Assembly (NCBI GenBank): GCA_902774035.1 | Contig: CACYHA010000006.1 | Span: 62,001 to 126,000 of the forward strand | From: Oscillospiraceae bacterium | GTDB lineage: Bacteria > Bacillota > Clostridia > Oscillospirales > Acutalibacteraceae | Length of the DNA: 64,000 nt | Direction of reading: 5' to 3' | In this document: one piece after another, positions 22,748-31,375 of the stretch | How positions within the stretch are numbered: the stretch's first letter is position 1 | How the letters are laid out: the number at the start of each line of letters is the position of its first letter | Made by a program: the position numbers and the translations under genes | Notes under the pieces: generated by a model | Databases searched by the model: none | The model's input: only the letters and a program-made list of their open reading frames with translations | Told to the model about the DNA's origin: nothing

Positions 22748-24322
22748 ATGAAACGCTTTTTATCTGTGCTTCTTGCCGCGGCAATGCTGCTGACAGCCTT
22801 CGGCGGCCTTTCCGGCGTTTTTGCCGCAAGCGGCCGGGTCTGCGGCTGCGAACACACGCCGATGATCTATGTCCTCGGCCGGCAGGAGATCTTTGACGAC
22901 CCGAGATCGCCGAACCGCCGCGCCCTCAGCGGCTATGACGCCATGTGGATGAAGGACATGATGTTCAAAAGCTATGAGCATCATCAGGCGGAGCTGAATC
23001 TGGGGATCTACAACGGCTTTTGCGACGAGATCGTAGAGCAGTTCGCCGAGCGCTACCGCGAGTTTGTCTGCGACGAAAACGGCGAGCTGCCGAACAACCG
23101 CTCCGGCGTGGACTGGTCGTGGTCGCCGCAGACGCTGCGCGACGCGCACAGGGAAGATAACCCGTACGCCTATTCCTTTTCCTACGACGGCCGCAAAGAC
23201 CCCTTTGAGATCGCCGACGAGCTGAATGCCTATGTGGAGGCTGTCCGCCGCGTGACCGGTCACCGCCGGGTCGCCATTCTTAGTCGCTGCATGGGAACCG
23301 AGATGGCGCTCGCCTATTTTGAAAAATACGGCTGGAAGGACATCGACACCTTCTTTTCCTACAGCTCCGCCGCCCTGGGCGCCACGATCTTCAGCGAGCT
23401 GTTTGCGGGGCTGCTCAACCTCGATCTTGAATGTGTGGGCAACTATCTGACCGAGCAGCACGCCCAGGCGCCCGATGCGCCAGAGGATCCGGATATCCGC
23501 CTTGTGCGCACGCTGCTGGAGGCGCTGCAGCAGCTCCATGCGCTGGGCCTGCCCTCCGCCGTCTGCAACGCTTTGACGGAAAAGGTCCGCACCAACGCCC
23601 TGCCGCGGATGCTGAAAGCCAGCTTTGCCACCGCGCCGGGCTACTGGAGCATGGTGGCTCCGGCGGACTATGCGAGAGCGAAAACCTTTTTGTTCTGGAA
23701 CGAAGGCGGCAAATATGCGAAGCTGATCGAAAAGCTCGACGCCTATGACGCGCGGGTGCGCCGCCCGATGCGCACCATCCTCAACCGGATGAAAGCCGAC
23801 GGGGTCAAGCTTTGCTTCCTTGCGAAATATGGCTTTCAGCTCATTCCGCTCACGGAGTCCCGCCGCACCCATTCCGACGACAAGATCACCATGGAGGCCC
23901 AGTCCTTCGGCGCAACGGCCGCTACCTTCGGCGATACGCTGAGCACGGCGCACATCGCAGCGCAGGAGCTGCTCGGCAAAGGACGCTATCTTTCGCCCGA
24001 CCGCTGCATTGACGCTTCCACCGCGTGGTTCCCGGATACGACCTGGTTCGTCAAGAATATCCGCCACAACGATTTTCCGTCGAAGTTCCACGAATTCGTG
24101 ATGCGTCTGATTCGGTCGGATCGCCAGCTCACGGTGGAGGACGACCCCGCGTATCCGCAGTTTCTGGTCTTTTACCGGGAAAACGGCGCGGAACACTGGG
24201 ATCCGATGACGCCGCAGGATCGACAGACGCAGTTTGTCCGGCCGGACTTTTTCCGGGCGCTGGCAGAGTTTCGCGCTGCGCTGCGCGACTGGCTGGTCTA
24301 TCGGTTGTTCCGAAAACGGTAA
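22748..24322 (+). CDS. secreted alpha/beta hydrolase-like protein, cysteine-nucleophile LCAT-like (paralogue B)
   Basis: A 524-residue protein with signal peptide (MKRFLSVLLAAAMLLTAFGG, cut near VFAA). It shows the same order of motifs as paralogues A and C: first strand PMIYVLGRQEIFDD, FSYDGRKDPFEIADELNAYV, elbow AILSRCMGTEMAL with Cys181 in place of the catalytic serine, CxxAPGYWSMV-like TAPGYWSMVAPADY, a Ser-Asp pair before SFGATAA, and TWFVKNIRH with His440. Between the motifs the three proteins differ widely. It is the second gene of a unit with mtnN. The substrate is unknown; the signal peptide places it outside the cell. Confidence 0.8.
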   Translation: MKRFLSVLLAAAMLLTAFGGLSGVFAASGRVCGCEHTPMIYVLGRQEIFDDPRSPNRRALSGYDAMWMKDMMFKSYEHHQAELNLGIYNGFCDEIVEQFAERYREFVCDENGELPNNRSGVDWSWSPQTLRDAHREDNPYAYSFSYDGRKDPFEIADELNAYVEAVRRVTGHRRVAILSRCMGTEMALAYFEKYGWKDIDTFFSYSSAALGATIFSELFAGLLNLDLECVGNYLTEQHAQAPDAPEDPDIRLVRTLLEALQQLHALGLPSAVCNALTEKVRTNALPRMLKASFATAPGYWSMVAPADYARAKTFLFWNEGGKYAKLIEKLDAYDARVRRPMRTILNRMKADGVKLCFLAKYGFQLIPLTESRRTHSDDKITMEAQSFGATAATFGDTLSTAHIAAQELLGKGRYLSPDRCIDASTAWFPDTTWFVKNIRHNDFPSKFHEFVMRLIRSDRQLTVEDDPAYPQFLVFYRENGAEHWDPMTPQDRQTQFVRPDFFRALAEFRAALRDWLVYRLFRKR

Positions 24323-24329
24323 CAGCCCC

Positions 24330-24358
24330 TTGCATATTTTTGGAATCCGTGCTAAAAT
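24330..24358 (+). promoter_or_regulatory. sigma-A promoter of the PAP2 phosphatase gene
   Basis: TTGCAT at 24330-24335, 17 bases, and TAAAAT at 24353-24358, 30 bases before the start codon. Confidence 0.75.
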
Positions 24359-24388
24359 GATTTTACAATCTTTATTGGAGGTACGACT

Positions 24389-25390
24389 ATGACACGAAAG
24401 AAAAAAAGCATTCTGTCCATCCTGTTGTTTGTTCTGATTTTCGGCGCCCTGCTCACAACGGCGACTTTCACCGACCTTCAGGTCAGTAACATCCTCACCC
24501 GTACGGCCCTTGCCGATCATACCAACTACCTGTCCAACGACACCTTCGGCGTTGCGCTGGAATCCGTCGGCAGCAACCCGATCTACCTTGCCTTTGCGTT
24601 TTCCTTCATGATCCTGTTCTGGTATTGCGCACGCAAAAAGAGCCTTTCCGCCGCGCCGAAAACGATTTTTGCGGCGGTGATGGCGGTCTGCGCTTTCATC
24701 GCGTGCTATGTGCTTTGCAGCGACACGATGGAATACATCCATGAACACCTGGTCAACATTGAACATTCCCAGCTTTCCGCGCCCGCGTGGCTGACGGTGA
24801 TCCAGATCATTTCCGCCGCGTTTCTCTGTGCGCTGGGTCTGCTGGCTGTTCGCAACTTTTCCGACGAACAGATCGAAAATCTCTTTGGGTTCGCGGTCGC
24901 AACGCTGGTGTTCGTGATCGTTTCCACGGTCGCGCTGCATCTGGTCAAGGGCCCTGTCGGCAGGATCCGTTACCGCGCCATGAATATGTATCCCGATTCA
25001 CCGGATTACGGCTTTGCAAAATTTGCCCGCTGGTATGAGATCAATGGCCAGTGGATCTCCAAAGATCAGATGCTCACCCTCTTCGGCACGACCGACGCGC
25101 TCAAATCCTTCCCGAGCGGCCACACCTGCGCTGCCGGCGCGTCCTATTTCCTGCCGATGCTCAACGACGCGCTGCACATCAAAAACAAGGGCGTACGCGC
25201 TCTGCTCTGGATCTGCCCGGTCGTGATCACAGGTCTGGTTGCGGTCAGCCGGATCGTTGTGGGCGCCCACTTCTTCAGCGACGTTCTTGTCGGCGGAACC
25301 TGCGCGTTCGTTTGCATGATCATTTCCCGCGAGATCTTTGTGCTCAAGGGCGCAAACTTCAAGGCGCTGACCGGAAAAGCGGAAGGCTGA
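24389..25390 (+). CDS. PAP2 family membrane phosphatase
   Basis: A 333-residue protein with six hydrophobic segments. The three phosphatidic-acid-phosphatase motifs are present in order: KGPVGRIRYR, PSGHTCAAG and SRIVVGAHFFSDVLVGG, with the two active histidines. Such enzymes act on lipid phosphates at the outer membrane face, for example undecaprenyl diphosphate or phosphatidate. A loop of about 70 residues between motifs one and two is long for the family. It is transcribed alone from the promoter at 24330-24358 and ends at the bidirectional terminator at 25431-25463. Confidence 0.92.
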   Translation: MTRKKKSILSILLFVLIFGALLTTATFTDLQVSNILTRTALADHTNYLSNDTFGVALESVGSNPIYLAFAFSFMILFWYCARKKSLSAAPKTIFAAVMAVCAFIACYVLCSDTMEYIHEHLVNIEHSQLSAPAWLTVIQIISAAFLCALGLLAVRNFSDEQIENLFGFAVATLVFVIVSTVALHLVKGPVGRIRYRAMNMYPDSPDYGFAKFARWYEINGQWISKDQMLTLFGTTDALKSFPSGHTCAAGASYFLPMLNDALHIKNKGVRALLWICPVVITGLVAVSRIVVGAHFFSDVLVGGTCAFVCMIISREIFVLKGANFKALTGKAEG

Positions 25391-25430
25391 GCGGCTTTTC
25401 AGCTTTCGGCAGTTTCATAAAACAGAAAGA

Positions 25431-25463
25431 ACCCCGCCGCGGCATTGCGATCCGCGGCGGGGT
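25431..25463. terminator. bidirectional terminator between convergent genes
   Basis: A perfect 12-bp stem (ACCCCGCCGCGG with CCGCGGCGGGGT) and a 9-base loop, with moderately T-rich sequence on both sides. It serves the PAP2 gene and the convergent gene ending at 25486. A very similar hairpin follows nifJ at 60312-60343. Confidence 0.8.
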
Positions 25464-25485
25464 CGATTGTTTTCGTGGGGGAGGG

Positions 25486-27270
25486 TCACTGTACTTCCTT
25501 TGCGGGAAGGATGCTGCCGTCGCCCTTCTCATAGAGGATCGTTACTTCGTCGCCCACATTCAGGATGACCACATTCTCCGCATCGGAGGCGGGGATCTTG
25601 AAATACTTCTTGCTGCCCTCCACGCGGATAAAGTAGACGCTTTCGCCGCCGATCACGGCCGAGCGGATATCCTTGACGGCGCCGGTGATCGATTTCACGG
25701 TATCGTCGGGCACAGCGGGCGTATCCGGCGTGTCGCTGCCCTGGTTGTCGGTGGCTTCCTTGATCTCGTCGATGTCCACCTTGATGATGATGTTGTTCTG
25801 CTTGAGTTTCGCGACATAGGCCTCGGTGCATTCGGCGATCGTGTCGCCTGTGACAACGACCTGATAGTTCTGCACGTTGACCATCGCGTAGCGTTTGACA
25901 AGGTTCGCGGTATCCTTCAGCGACATGAAGTAGGTCGGCTGGCCGCTGATGTTCAGCAGGATCGGGAAGGTGGCGATATAGCCGTAGTCCTGCACCACGC
26001 CTTCCGCGGAGGAGGCGGCGGAGTATTCCTTCGCGCCGGAGACCTCATAGAAGTTGGCTTCCTTCGTGCGCATATTCACCAGCACGAAGCCGATGATCGC
26101 CTGGTCGCCGGAAACGGAGGTCACGCCCGTGTACATATACACGTCGTCGTTCACGGCGAGGAAGTTGGAGCCTTCCGTGGCGACCTTCACGCCGTCCTGC
26201 ACGATGATGGAGTTGATGAAGCCGCCGGAATACTTGCCGTGATAATTGTACTGTTCCACAAGCAGCAGATTGGAATAGATCACGTCGATCCACTGCAGGG
26301 AGGCTTCGCTCTTTGCTTCGTCTATGCTGTATTGCATACTTTCGCCGGTGATGGCGTTCACCAGCACAACGCCCTTGACGTCCGTTCCGCCGAAGAGGCC
26401 GATGGTTTTGTCGAGCACCGGGCAGATCCAGAACGGCTCGCCGTTTTCGTCGATCTCAAAGTGGGGCGTGTCAAAAATGCAGGTCGGATACTTGAAGCGC
26501 AGGTGGCGCATCAGGAACTTGCTGAAATGCTCCTCGGTGGAATAGCGGATATAGCTGCCCTCGTCAAGCAGCACGAGGTCGGCCTTCTGGGTCACCATAT
26601 CCACAACGATATAGCCGGGGAAGCCGGTGGAGGTGTTTTTGAACCACTTGAAGATATCGCCGTAGGCGAGCGTGGTCACGCGCACCGGGGCGTTCTTGTA
26701 GTTGATCTGGGTAAATTTGCCGGAAAGCTCGAACTGGGAAACCTTGTTGATGGAGCTCAGGTCGCCGAGCGCACGGTTGGCAAGCGCCGCGGCAGCCGCG
26801 TCGTCGAGGACGGGGACGCTCTGGAAGTTCGCTTCGGCAACGTCGCCGGCAAAGGTCTTGGATTCATCCACGTCGATGATGCGGCTGTAGGAACCGGCGC
26901 GGAAAACGACCGAGGAGATCACCATGCCGATACCGACCACAACGGCCAGCAGCGCGATGATCGCGCCCGGGATGAGGGCTTTTTTCTTCACATACGCGCC
27001 GTATTCCGGTTTCGTGATGATGCCGGACAGCAGCGCCTGCAGCACGACATAGATTGCGGCGACTACGCCGAGAAAGAGGTAGAGCTGTGTGCTCTTGAAG
27101 TTCAGCGGCGGCAGCATGAAGTAATAGGCGATCGCCGCGCCGAGAACGGTGCCGACAAGGCTGAGCACGGTTTTCAGGCCGGCCTTTTTCGGGGCGAGAT
27201 AAGCGTCCTTGCCGCTGCCTTTGCCTTTGCCGGAGGAACCGCCGGTGAAATCAACTTGAATGGGATCCAT
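25486..27270 (-). CDS. conserved membrane protein with large extracytoplasmic domain, function unknown
   Basis: A 594-residue protein. A short Gly/Ser/Lys-rich N-terminus (FTGGSSGKGKGSGKDAY) precedes three membrane segments within about residues 30-140. The remaining 450 residues are hydrophilic and mixed alpha/beta, with a Thr/Pro/Asp-rich linker (DNQGSDTPDTPAVPDD) and a small C-terminal domain (residues about 530-594) that looks like an OB or SH3-type barrel ending GDEVTILYEKGDGSILPAKE. No catalytic motif was recognised. The ATG at 27270 follows AAGGAG; an upstream GTG overlaps that site. It is a single-gene unit with the promoter at 27300-27327. Confidence 0.8.
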   Translation of the reverse strand: MDPIQVDFTGGSSGKGKGSGKDAYLAPKKAGLKTVLSLVGTVLGAAIAYYFMLPPLNFKSTQLYLFLGVVAAIYVVLQALLSGIITKPEYGAYVKKKALIPGAIIALLAVVVGIGMVISSVVFRAGSYSRIIDVDESKTFAGDVAEANFQSVPVLDDAAAAALANRALGDLSSINKVSQFELSGKFTQINYKNAPVRVTTLAYGDIFKWFKNTSTGFPGYIVVDMVTQKADLVLLDEGSYIRYSTEEHFSKFLMRHLRFKYPTCIFDTPHFEIDENGEPFWICPVLDKTIGLFGGTDVKGVVLVNAITGESMQYSIDEAKSEASLQWIDVIYSNLLLVEQYNYHGKYSGGFINSIIVQDGVKVATEGSNFLAVNDDVYMYTGVTSVSGDQAIIGFVLVNMRTKEANFYEVSGAKEYSAASSAEGVVQDYGYIATFPILLNISGQPTYFMSLKDTANLVKRYAMVNVQNYQVVVTGDTIAECTEAYVAKLKQNNIIIKVDIDEIKEATDNQGSDTPDTPAVPDDTVKSITGAVKDIRSAVIGGESVYFIRVEGSKKYFKIPASDAENVVILNVGDEVTILYEKGDGSILPAKEVQ

Positions 27271-27299
27271 AGTGTACACTCCTTTTTGTAATTATCTCT

Positions 27300-27327
27300 A
27301 TTATACATACTTTCCGGGAAAATGCAA
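27300..27327 (-). promoter_or_regulatory. promoter of the large membrane protein gene
   Basis: On the minus strand TTGCAT (27327-27322) and a consensus TATAAT (27305-27300) with 16 bases between. The start codon lies 29 bases downstream. Confidence 0.75.
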
Positions 27328-27363
27328 TGAAATATTTTTGAACAGAAAGCCGGTCGCAAAGAA

Positions 27364-27503
27364 GCGCGGCGCGCGGGGGCGGGACGCCTCGTGCCCTGCA
27401 CGAGGCTGAAAAAGGAGCGGGCAGCCGCCCGTCGAAAACCGGGCGCGCCGGCGCTCCTTTTTCGCGCAGCTTCGCTGCACAGTCCCGCCCCCGCGTGCCG
27501 CGC
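27364..27503. repeat. cloverleaf palindromic element 1
   Basis: A 22-bp outer stem (27364-27385 with 27482-27503, one G-T pair, otherwise perfect) encloses three hairpins with almost no spacer: 27386-27406 (9-bp stem, 3-base loop), 27408-27463 (12-bp perfect outer stem with a further inner stem) and 27466-27478 (5-bp stem, TTC loop). The element abuts the stop codon of the nucleotidase gene at 27504. Element 2 at 49283-49426 has the same plan and shares the 16-mer GCAGCGAAGCTGCGCG. Confidence 0.85.
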
Positions 27504-28085
27504 TCATTTGCTCTGTTCGTCCAAACTGAGATAGAACCCGGCGAGGAAGTCTTCCAAAAAGGCATTTGCTTCGGGCAAGCCCATGGCGTCGATGGCTTTG
27601 CGGGTGGATTCCAGCGCCTGGCGGAATTCGCCGTTGCCGGCCTTCTCCTCCTCCACGCATTTGAGCAGCGCCGAGATCTTGTCTGCCGCTTTCACGATCT
27701 TCCAGAGCTCGGCGTCGCCCTCCTGCGGAAAGAAACAGCTCTCGTAGTACGGCCGCAGATCGTCCGGCAGCATGGAAAGCAGCCGGTCGCACGCTTTGGT
27801 CTCCACCTCGGCAAAAGCCTCGCGCAGGGCGGGGCTGTGATACTTGACCGGGGTCGGCATATCGCCCGTGAGAATCTCCGGCATATCGTGGTAGAGGCCG
27901 AGCAGGGCGGCGCGTTCGGCGTTGACGTTTCCGCCGAAGCGGACGTTCTTCAAAAGGGCGATGGCGTGCGCGATGACAGCCACGTCGTTGCTGTGCTCGC
28001 TGAGGTTTTCGCGCTGGGTGGAACGCATCAGCGCCCAGCGGTCGATGTATTTCATGCGCGCGTGCATGGCGAAAAAGTTGTGCAT
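27504..28085 (-). CDS. yfbR: HD-domain 5'-deoxynucleotidase, YfbR family
   Basis: A 193-residue HD protein close to E. coli YfbR along its full length. Shared stretches are DRWALMRSTQRENLSEHS, FGGNVNAERAALLGLYHD (the HD metal site), LTGDMPTPVKY, IVKAADKISALLKCVEEE and the C-terminal FYLSLDEQSK. YfbR removes the phosphate from deoxynucleoside 5'-monophosphates in a metal-dependent manner. The ATG at 28085 lies behind AAAGGAGC; an upstream TTG is too close to it. It is divergent from paralogue C and has its own promoter at 28175-28203. Confidence 0.93.
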   Translation of the reverse strand: MHNFFAMHARMKYIDRWALMRSTQRENLSEHSNDVAVIAHAIALLKNVRFGGNVNAERAALLGLYHDMPEILTGDMPTPVKYHSPALREAFAEVETKACDRLLSMLPDDLRPYYESCFFPQEGDAELWKIVKAADKISALLKCVEEEKAGNGEFRQALESTRKAIDAMGLPEANAFLEDFLAGFYLSLDEQSK

Positions 28086-28174
28086 GTTCAAAGCTCCTTT
28101 TCATGTGTCTGTTACGTCTGACGAAAAAATCACACGTCGATCTTCACACATCGAGTCAATCGTCCGGCACCTGT

Positions 28175-28203
28175 ATTGTAGCATAACAGCGCCGAAAAAG
28201 CAA
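28175..28203 (-). promoter_or_regulatory. sigma-A promoter of yfbR
   Basis: On the minus strand TTGCTT (28203-28198), 17 bases, and TACAAT (28180-28175). It gives a leader of about 85 bases. It is back to back with the promoter at 28219-28247. Confidence 0.65.
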
Positions 28204-28218
28204 GCGGTGGAAATGTTC

Positions 28219-28247
28219 TTGACAAGGACAAACGGGCAAGGTATAAT
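28219..28247 (+). promoter_or_regulatory. consensus sigma-A promoter of paralogue C
   Basis: TTGACA at 28219-28224, a 17-base spacer, and TATAAT at 28242-28247: a full consensus match at both elements, so strong expression is expected. Confidence 0.93.
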
Positions 28248-28289
28248 GAAACAGCACCTTCCTTTATTTCATAAAAAGGAGACCTTGTG

Positions 28290-29942
28290 ATGAAAAAGCT
28301 TGTTTCTCTGCTTCTTGCACTGCTTTTGGTGTTTTCCGTCAGCGCAAATGCCTTTGCCTATGTGGACATTGACACGCGTCGCGGTAAAATGCCCGTGGTG
28401 CTGATCACCGGCGACGCGGAGCCGATCCGCGACGCGGACGACAACACGGTCTTTCAGATCGGCGCCCTCGGCGAGACCTTCGACAATGTGGAGGACGGCA
28501 ATTTGAAGGAATCCATGAAAAATGTCCTTCTGCCGTTTTTGACCAAGGGCTTGCTCGGCGGGAACTATGACGAATACTATGAAAAGCTGGAACAGGAGAT
28601 CGGCGAACTGTTTGAGAAGGTGCGGCTCGATGAAAACGGCGACCCGCAGTACGGCACAGGCGTCTCTTCCGGACGGAGAGATTCCATGCTGAAAGAGAAC
28701 ATCAAGGATGAAAAAGACGAAAACGGCACCTATGGCTGCTATGATTATCATTTCTGGTATGACTGGCGGCTCGACCCGATGCAGATCGCAGACGACCTGC
28801 ACCAATACATTCTGAACGTGCGCGAGATCACCGGCGCCGAAAAGGTCGGTCTGATCTCGGCCTGTCTCGGCACAAACGTCTGCATGGCCTACATCGCAAA
28901 GTATAACGACGCCTTTCCGCTGGAGCTGAACGGCTTCGGCGTCAACGCGGCGCTGATCAACGGCTCGGAATTCATGAGCGAGGCCATCAGCGGAAAATTC
29001 CGCCTGGAAGGCAACGGCCTGTGCCGCCTGTTTACGGACGCAAATGCCTGGGGCTGGCTGGATGTACCGGAGCTCGTCATCGCCACCATTGACCTTGCGG
29101 AAAAGAGCGGCGCGCTGGACGGCCTGAGCGCTTTTGTGCGCAAAACGCTGTATGACAAGATGGTTGAGGGCGTCACCTCTGCGCTCGCGCTCGCCACATT
29201 CTTTACCATGCCCGGTTACTGGGCCTGCATTTCCGCCGACCGCTATGACACCGCGCTCCGTTATGTTTTCGGTCCCGAGGGCAGCGAAAAGCGGCAGAAA
29301 TATGCGGGTCTGATCGCAAAGCTCGACAACTATCACAATACGGTTTCCACCCATGTGACGGAGCTGATGCAGTCCATTTACGACAAAGGCGTAAAACTGT
29401 GCATCACCGCGAAATACGGCTTCCAGATGGTTGCCATCTGCGAATCGGACGAAGTGATCGGCGACCAGTTCTCGTCTTTGACCAGCTCATCCTTCGGCGC
29501 AACAACCGCGCCCACGATCTATGATACCCTCCCGGAAGATTACATCGCGCAGCGTGTGGCCGAAGGCAAGGGCAGATATATCTCGCCCGACAAGCAGGTG
29601 GACGCTTCCACCTGTCAGTTCCCGGATTACACCTGGTTCGTCAAGGGCGCGAGCCATTCCGAGCGCACCGGCTATGAGGATGACATTCTGTTCGGCGTGA
29701 CCACGGCCGACCGCCAGCTCACGATCGACGATATCAAATATACGCAGTTCATGGTTTATGACAAGGACGCCGGCACGATGGAACCGATGACCGAAGAGAA
29801 CTGCCATACCGAGCTTTGGAACGCAGACCGGACCGAGGATCACCCGCAGACGGTCCTTCAAAAGATGACCGCCTTTCTGCACGCGCTGAAGCGCTTTCTC
29901 CCGTTGTTCTTCTCCTTTGTGAAGGGAAAGATTACCGGATAA
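28290..29942 (+). CDS. secreted alpha/beta hydrolase-like protein, cysteine-nucleophile LCAT-like (paralogue C)
   Basis: A 550-residue protein with signal peptide (MKKLVSLLLALLLVFSVSAN, cut after AFA). It follows the same plan as paralogues A and B: first strand PVVLITGDAEPIRD, FWYDWRLDPMQIADDLHQYI (closest to the LCAT/lipase YDWR motif), elbow GLISACLGTNVCM with Cys192 replacing the serine, MPGYWACISADRY, a Ser-Asp pair before SFGATTA, YISPDKQVDASTCQFPDY and TWFVKGASH with His456. It has a perfect consensus promoter and its own terminator. The ATG at 28290 is preferred to the GTG one codon earlier. Function unknown; an extracellular acyl-transfer or hydrolytic role is inferred. Confidence 0.82.
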   Translation: MKKLVSLLLALLLVFSVSANAFAYVDIDTRRGKMPVVLITGDAEPIRDADDNTVFQIGALGETFDNVEDGNLKESMKNVLLPFLTKGLLGGNYDEYYEKLEQEIGELFEKVRLDENGDPQYGTGVSSGRRDSMLKENIKDEKDENGTYGCYDYHFWYDWRLDPMQIADDLHQYILNVREITGAEKVGLISACLGTNVCMAYIAKYNDAFPLELNGFGVNAALINGSEFMSEAISGKFRLEGNGLCRLFTDANAWGWLDVPELVIATIDLAEKSGALDGLSAFVRKTLYDKMVEGVTSALALATFFTMPGYWACISADRYDTALRYVFGPEGSEKRQKYAGLIAKLDNYHNTVSTHVTELMQSIYDKGVKLCITAKYGFQMVAICESDEVIGDQFSSLTSSSFGATTAPTIYDTLPEDYIAQRVAEGKGRYISPDKQVDASTCQFPDYTWFVKGASHSERTGYEDDILFGVTTADRQLTIDDIKYTQFMVYDKDAGTMEPMTEENCHTELWNADRTEDHPQTVLQKMTAFLHALKRFLPLFFSFVKGKITG

Positions 29943-29961
29943 CCGAACCGTTTGTTTCGTT

Positions 29962-29987
29962 GGGGCTGCTGAATCAGCCCCCTTTTT
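29962..29987 (+). terminator. intrinsic terminator after paralogue C
   Basis: A 7-bp stem (GGGGCTG with CAGCCCC), a 6-base loop and a run of five T, 20 bases after the stop codon. Confidence 0.9.
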
Positions 29988-30018
29988 GTTGGCGGGCGGA
30001 TTTTCATCCCTCCGGTTC

Positions 30019-30047
30019 TTGACGTTCGTGTTCTTTCGTGCTATACT
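30019..30047 (+). promoter_or_regulatory. sigma-A promoter of the beta-propeller-like protein gene
   Basis: TTGACG at 30019-30024, 17 bases, and TATACT at 30042-30047, 30 bases before the GTG start. Confidence 0.82.
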
Positions 30048-30076
30048 AAACTATCAAAGTGTTTGGAGGTCGCCTC

Positions 30077-30880
30077 GTGCTCGTTTTCTGGAAGCGTTTT
30101 TTGGAAAAATGGCCGGCGCTGGTGGCGGCGCTGCTGGTTGCCGCCGGGTTTCTCACGGGACTTCCCGCCGGGCAGGACCCCAACGCGCCGAAAAAGCCGG
30201 CGCAAAGTCTTGTGATGAAGGTCTACGGCACCTCGAAAAGCAGCATCCTGCAGGGCGGCTGCACCGACGGCACCTATGTCTACCTGATCTTCACGGACGG
30301 GGCGAGCAGCGGCGCGAAGGACCGGCTGCTCAAAATCGACCTTGCCCAGCAGAGCGTGGAGCAGATGAGCGAGCCGCTGGAGATCGACCACGGCAACGAC
30401 GTGACTTACAACCCCAAAACGGGAAAGCTCGTTGTTGCCCACAATGCGCCCAACGGACGGATCCTTTCCTTCGTTGACCCGAAGACGATGACGGTGACCA
30501 AGACCAAAAAGATTCCCGACAAGGTCTACGGCATCGCCTATGATACGCTGGAGAACTGCTATTTTCTCGGCGTTTCCGGCAGCTATGATTTTGTGCGCTA
30601 CAACGGTTCCCTGCAGCGCGAGACCGCCTTTTCCGGCCGCGACATCGGCGCGGTGCGGCAGGGGATGGAGGTTGCAGGCGACGCGGTCTTTTTCCTTTAT
30701 TCTTCGCCGAACTGCATCGTAAAATACACCGCCGCCGGCGCATATGTCGGCACCTATACGCTCCCCGTCGCAACGGGAGAGCCGGAGTGTCTGTTCTTTT
30801 TCGGCGATGTGCCCTATATCTGCTACGGCCTCAACGGCACGGGCAGCGCAGCGATCTACCGCCTGCAGGCGGAATCATAA
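30077..30880 (+). CDS. membrane-anchored beta-propeller-like protein
   Basis: A 267-residue protein with one N-terminal hydrophobic segment (WPALVAALLVAAGFLTGLPA) that acts as anchor or signal. The rest has four to five blade-like repeats, with stretches such as GGCTDGTYVYLIFTD, HGNDVTYNPKTGKLVVAHN and KVYGIAYDTLENCYFLGVSG, which resemble NHL or SMP-30-like propellers. No catalytic residues can be named. The GTG at 30077 is chosen because GGAGG at 30065-30069 lies seven bases before it. A small YbjQ-like gene follows 37 bases later, probably in the same unit. Confidence 0.7.
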   Translation: MLVFWKRFLEKWPALVAALLVAAGFLTGLPAGQDPNAPKKPAQSLVMKVYGTSKSSILQGGCTDGTYVYLIFTDGASSGAKDRLLKIDLAQQSVEQMSEPLEIDHGNDVTYNPKTGKLVVAHNAPNGRILSFVDPKTMTVTKTKKIPDKVYGIAYDTLENCYFLGVSGSYDFVRYNGSLQRETAFSGRDIGAVRQGMEVAGDAVFFLYSSPNCIVKYTAAGAYVGTYTLPVATGEPECLFFFGDVPYICYGLNGTGSAAIYRLQAES

Positions 30881-30917
30881 AATAATAAAAAACGGAACTT
30901 CAAAGGAGGATTTTCCA

Positions 30918-31283
30918 ATGAAACTCACAACGGTAACCCTGTACGATGTCAAGGATCTCGGTGAAGTGAGCGGCGTTTGCATTTACGGTATGGGCCTTCT
31001 CACCGCGATCTGCTGGATGATCTGCCAGATCTTCGGCAAGAGCTCGATCTTTGTCGGCAGAAAGCTGGAGCGCGCCAAGGAAAAAGCGCTCGAAGAGATG
31101 AAGCTCTATGCCCAGGAATTGGGCGCCGACGGCGTGATGCATCTGCGCTATCAGCTCTCCGGACGGAGCGTGCTGGTCTACGGCAGCGCCTTCCAGTATC
31201 TGGACAGCGAAGCGGAAGAAGCGCCTGCGGAAGAAACGCCGGAAGCTGTGCTTGAAGATGCGCCCGCGGCTGCGGAAGCCTGA
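30918..31283 (+). CDS. YbjQ/UPF0145-like protein
   Basis: A 121-residue protein. After MKLTTVTLYDVKDLGEVSGV a single hydrophobic stretch (IYGMGLLTAICWMICQIFG) follows, then an amphipathic helix and the segment ERAKEKALEEMKLYAQELGA leading to DGVMHLRYQL, which match the order of YbjQ family proteins (AL-EEA-ELGANAVVG). The last 30 residues are Ala/Glu-rich and likely unstructured. The family has no settled function. It starts behind AAAGGAGGA, 37 bases after the propeller gene. Confidence 0.75.
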   Translation: MKLTTVTLYDVKDLGEVSGVCIYGMGLLTAICWMICQIFGKSSIFVGRKLERAKEKALEEMKLYAQELGADGVMHLRYQLSGRSVLVYGSAFQYLDSEAEEAPAEETPEAVLEDAPAAAEA

Positions 31284-31304
31284 GCAAAGCGCCGTTTGCC
31301 GACA

Positions 31305-31335
31305 AGACCGGCCTTTGTGTGCCGGTTCGGTTTTG
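31305..31335 (+). terminator. weak terminator-like hairpin after the YbjQ-like gene
   Basis: A 6-bp stem (ACCGGC at 31307-31312 with GCCGGT at 31321-31326) and GGTTTT a few bases later. The phosphoesterase gene starts 41 bases further, so read-through is possible. Confidence 0.45.
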
Positions 31336-31375
31336 CCTTTTCGGTGCCTGCGGGCAGTCAACGAAGGGAGAACGC

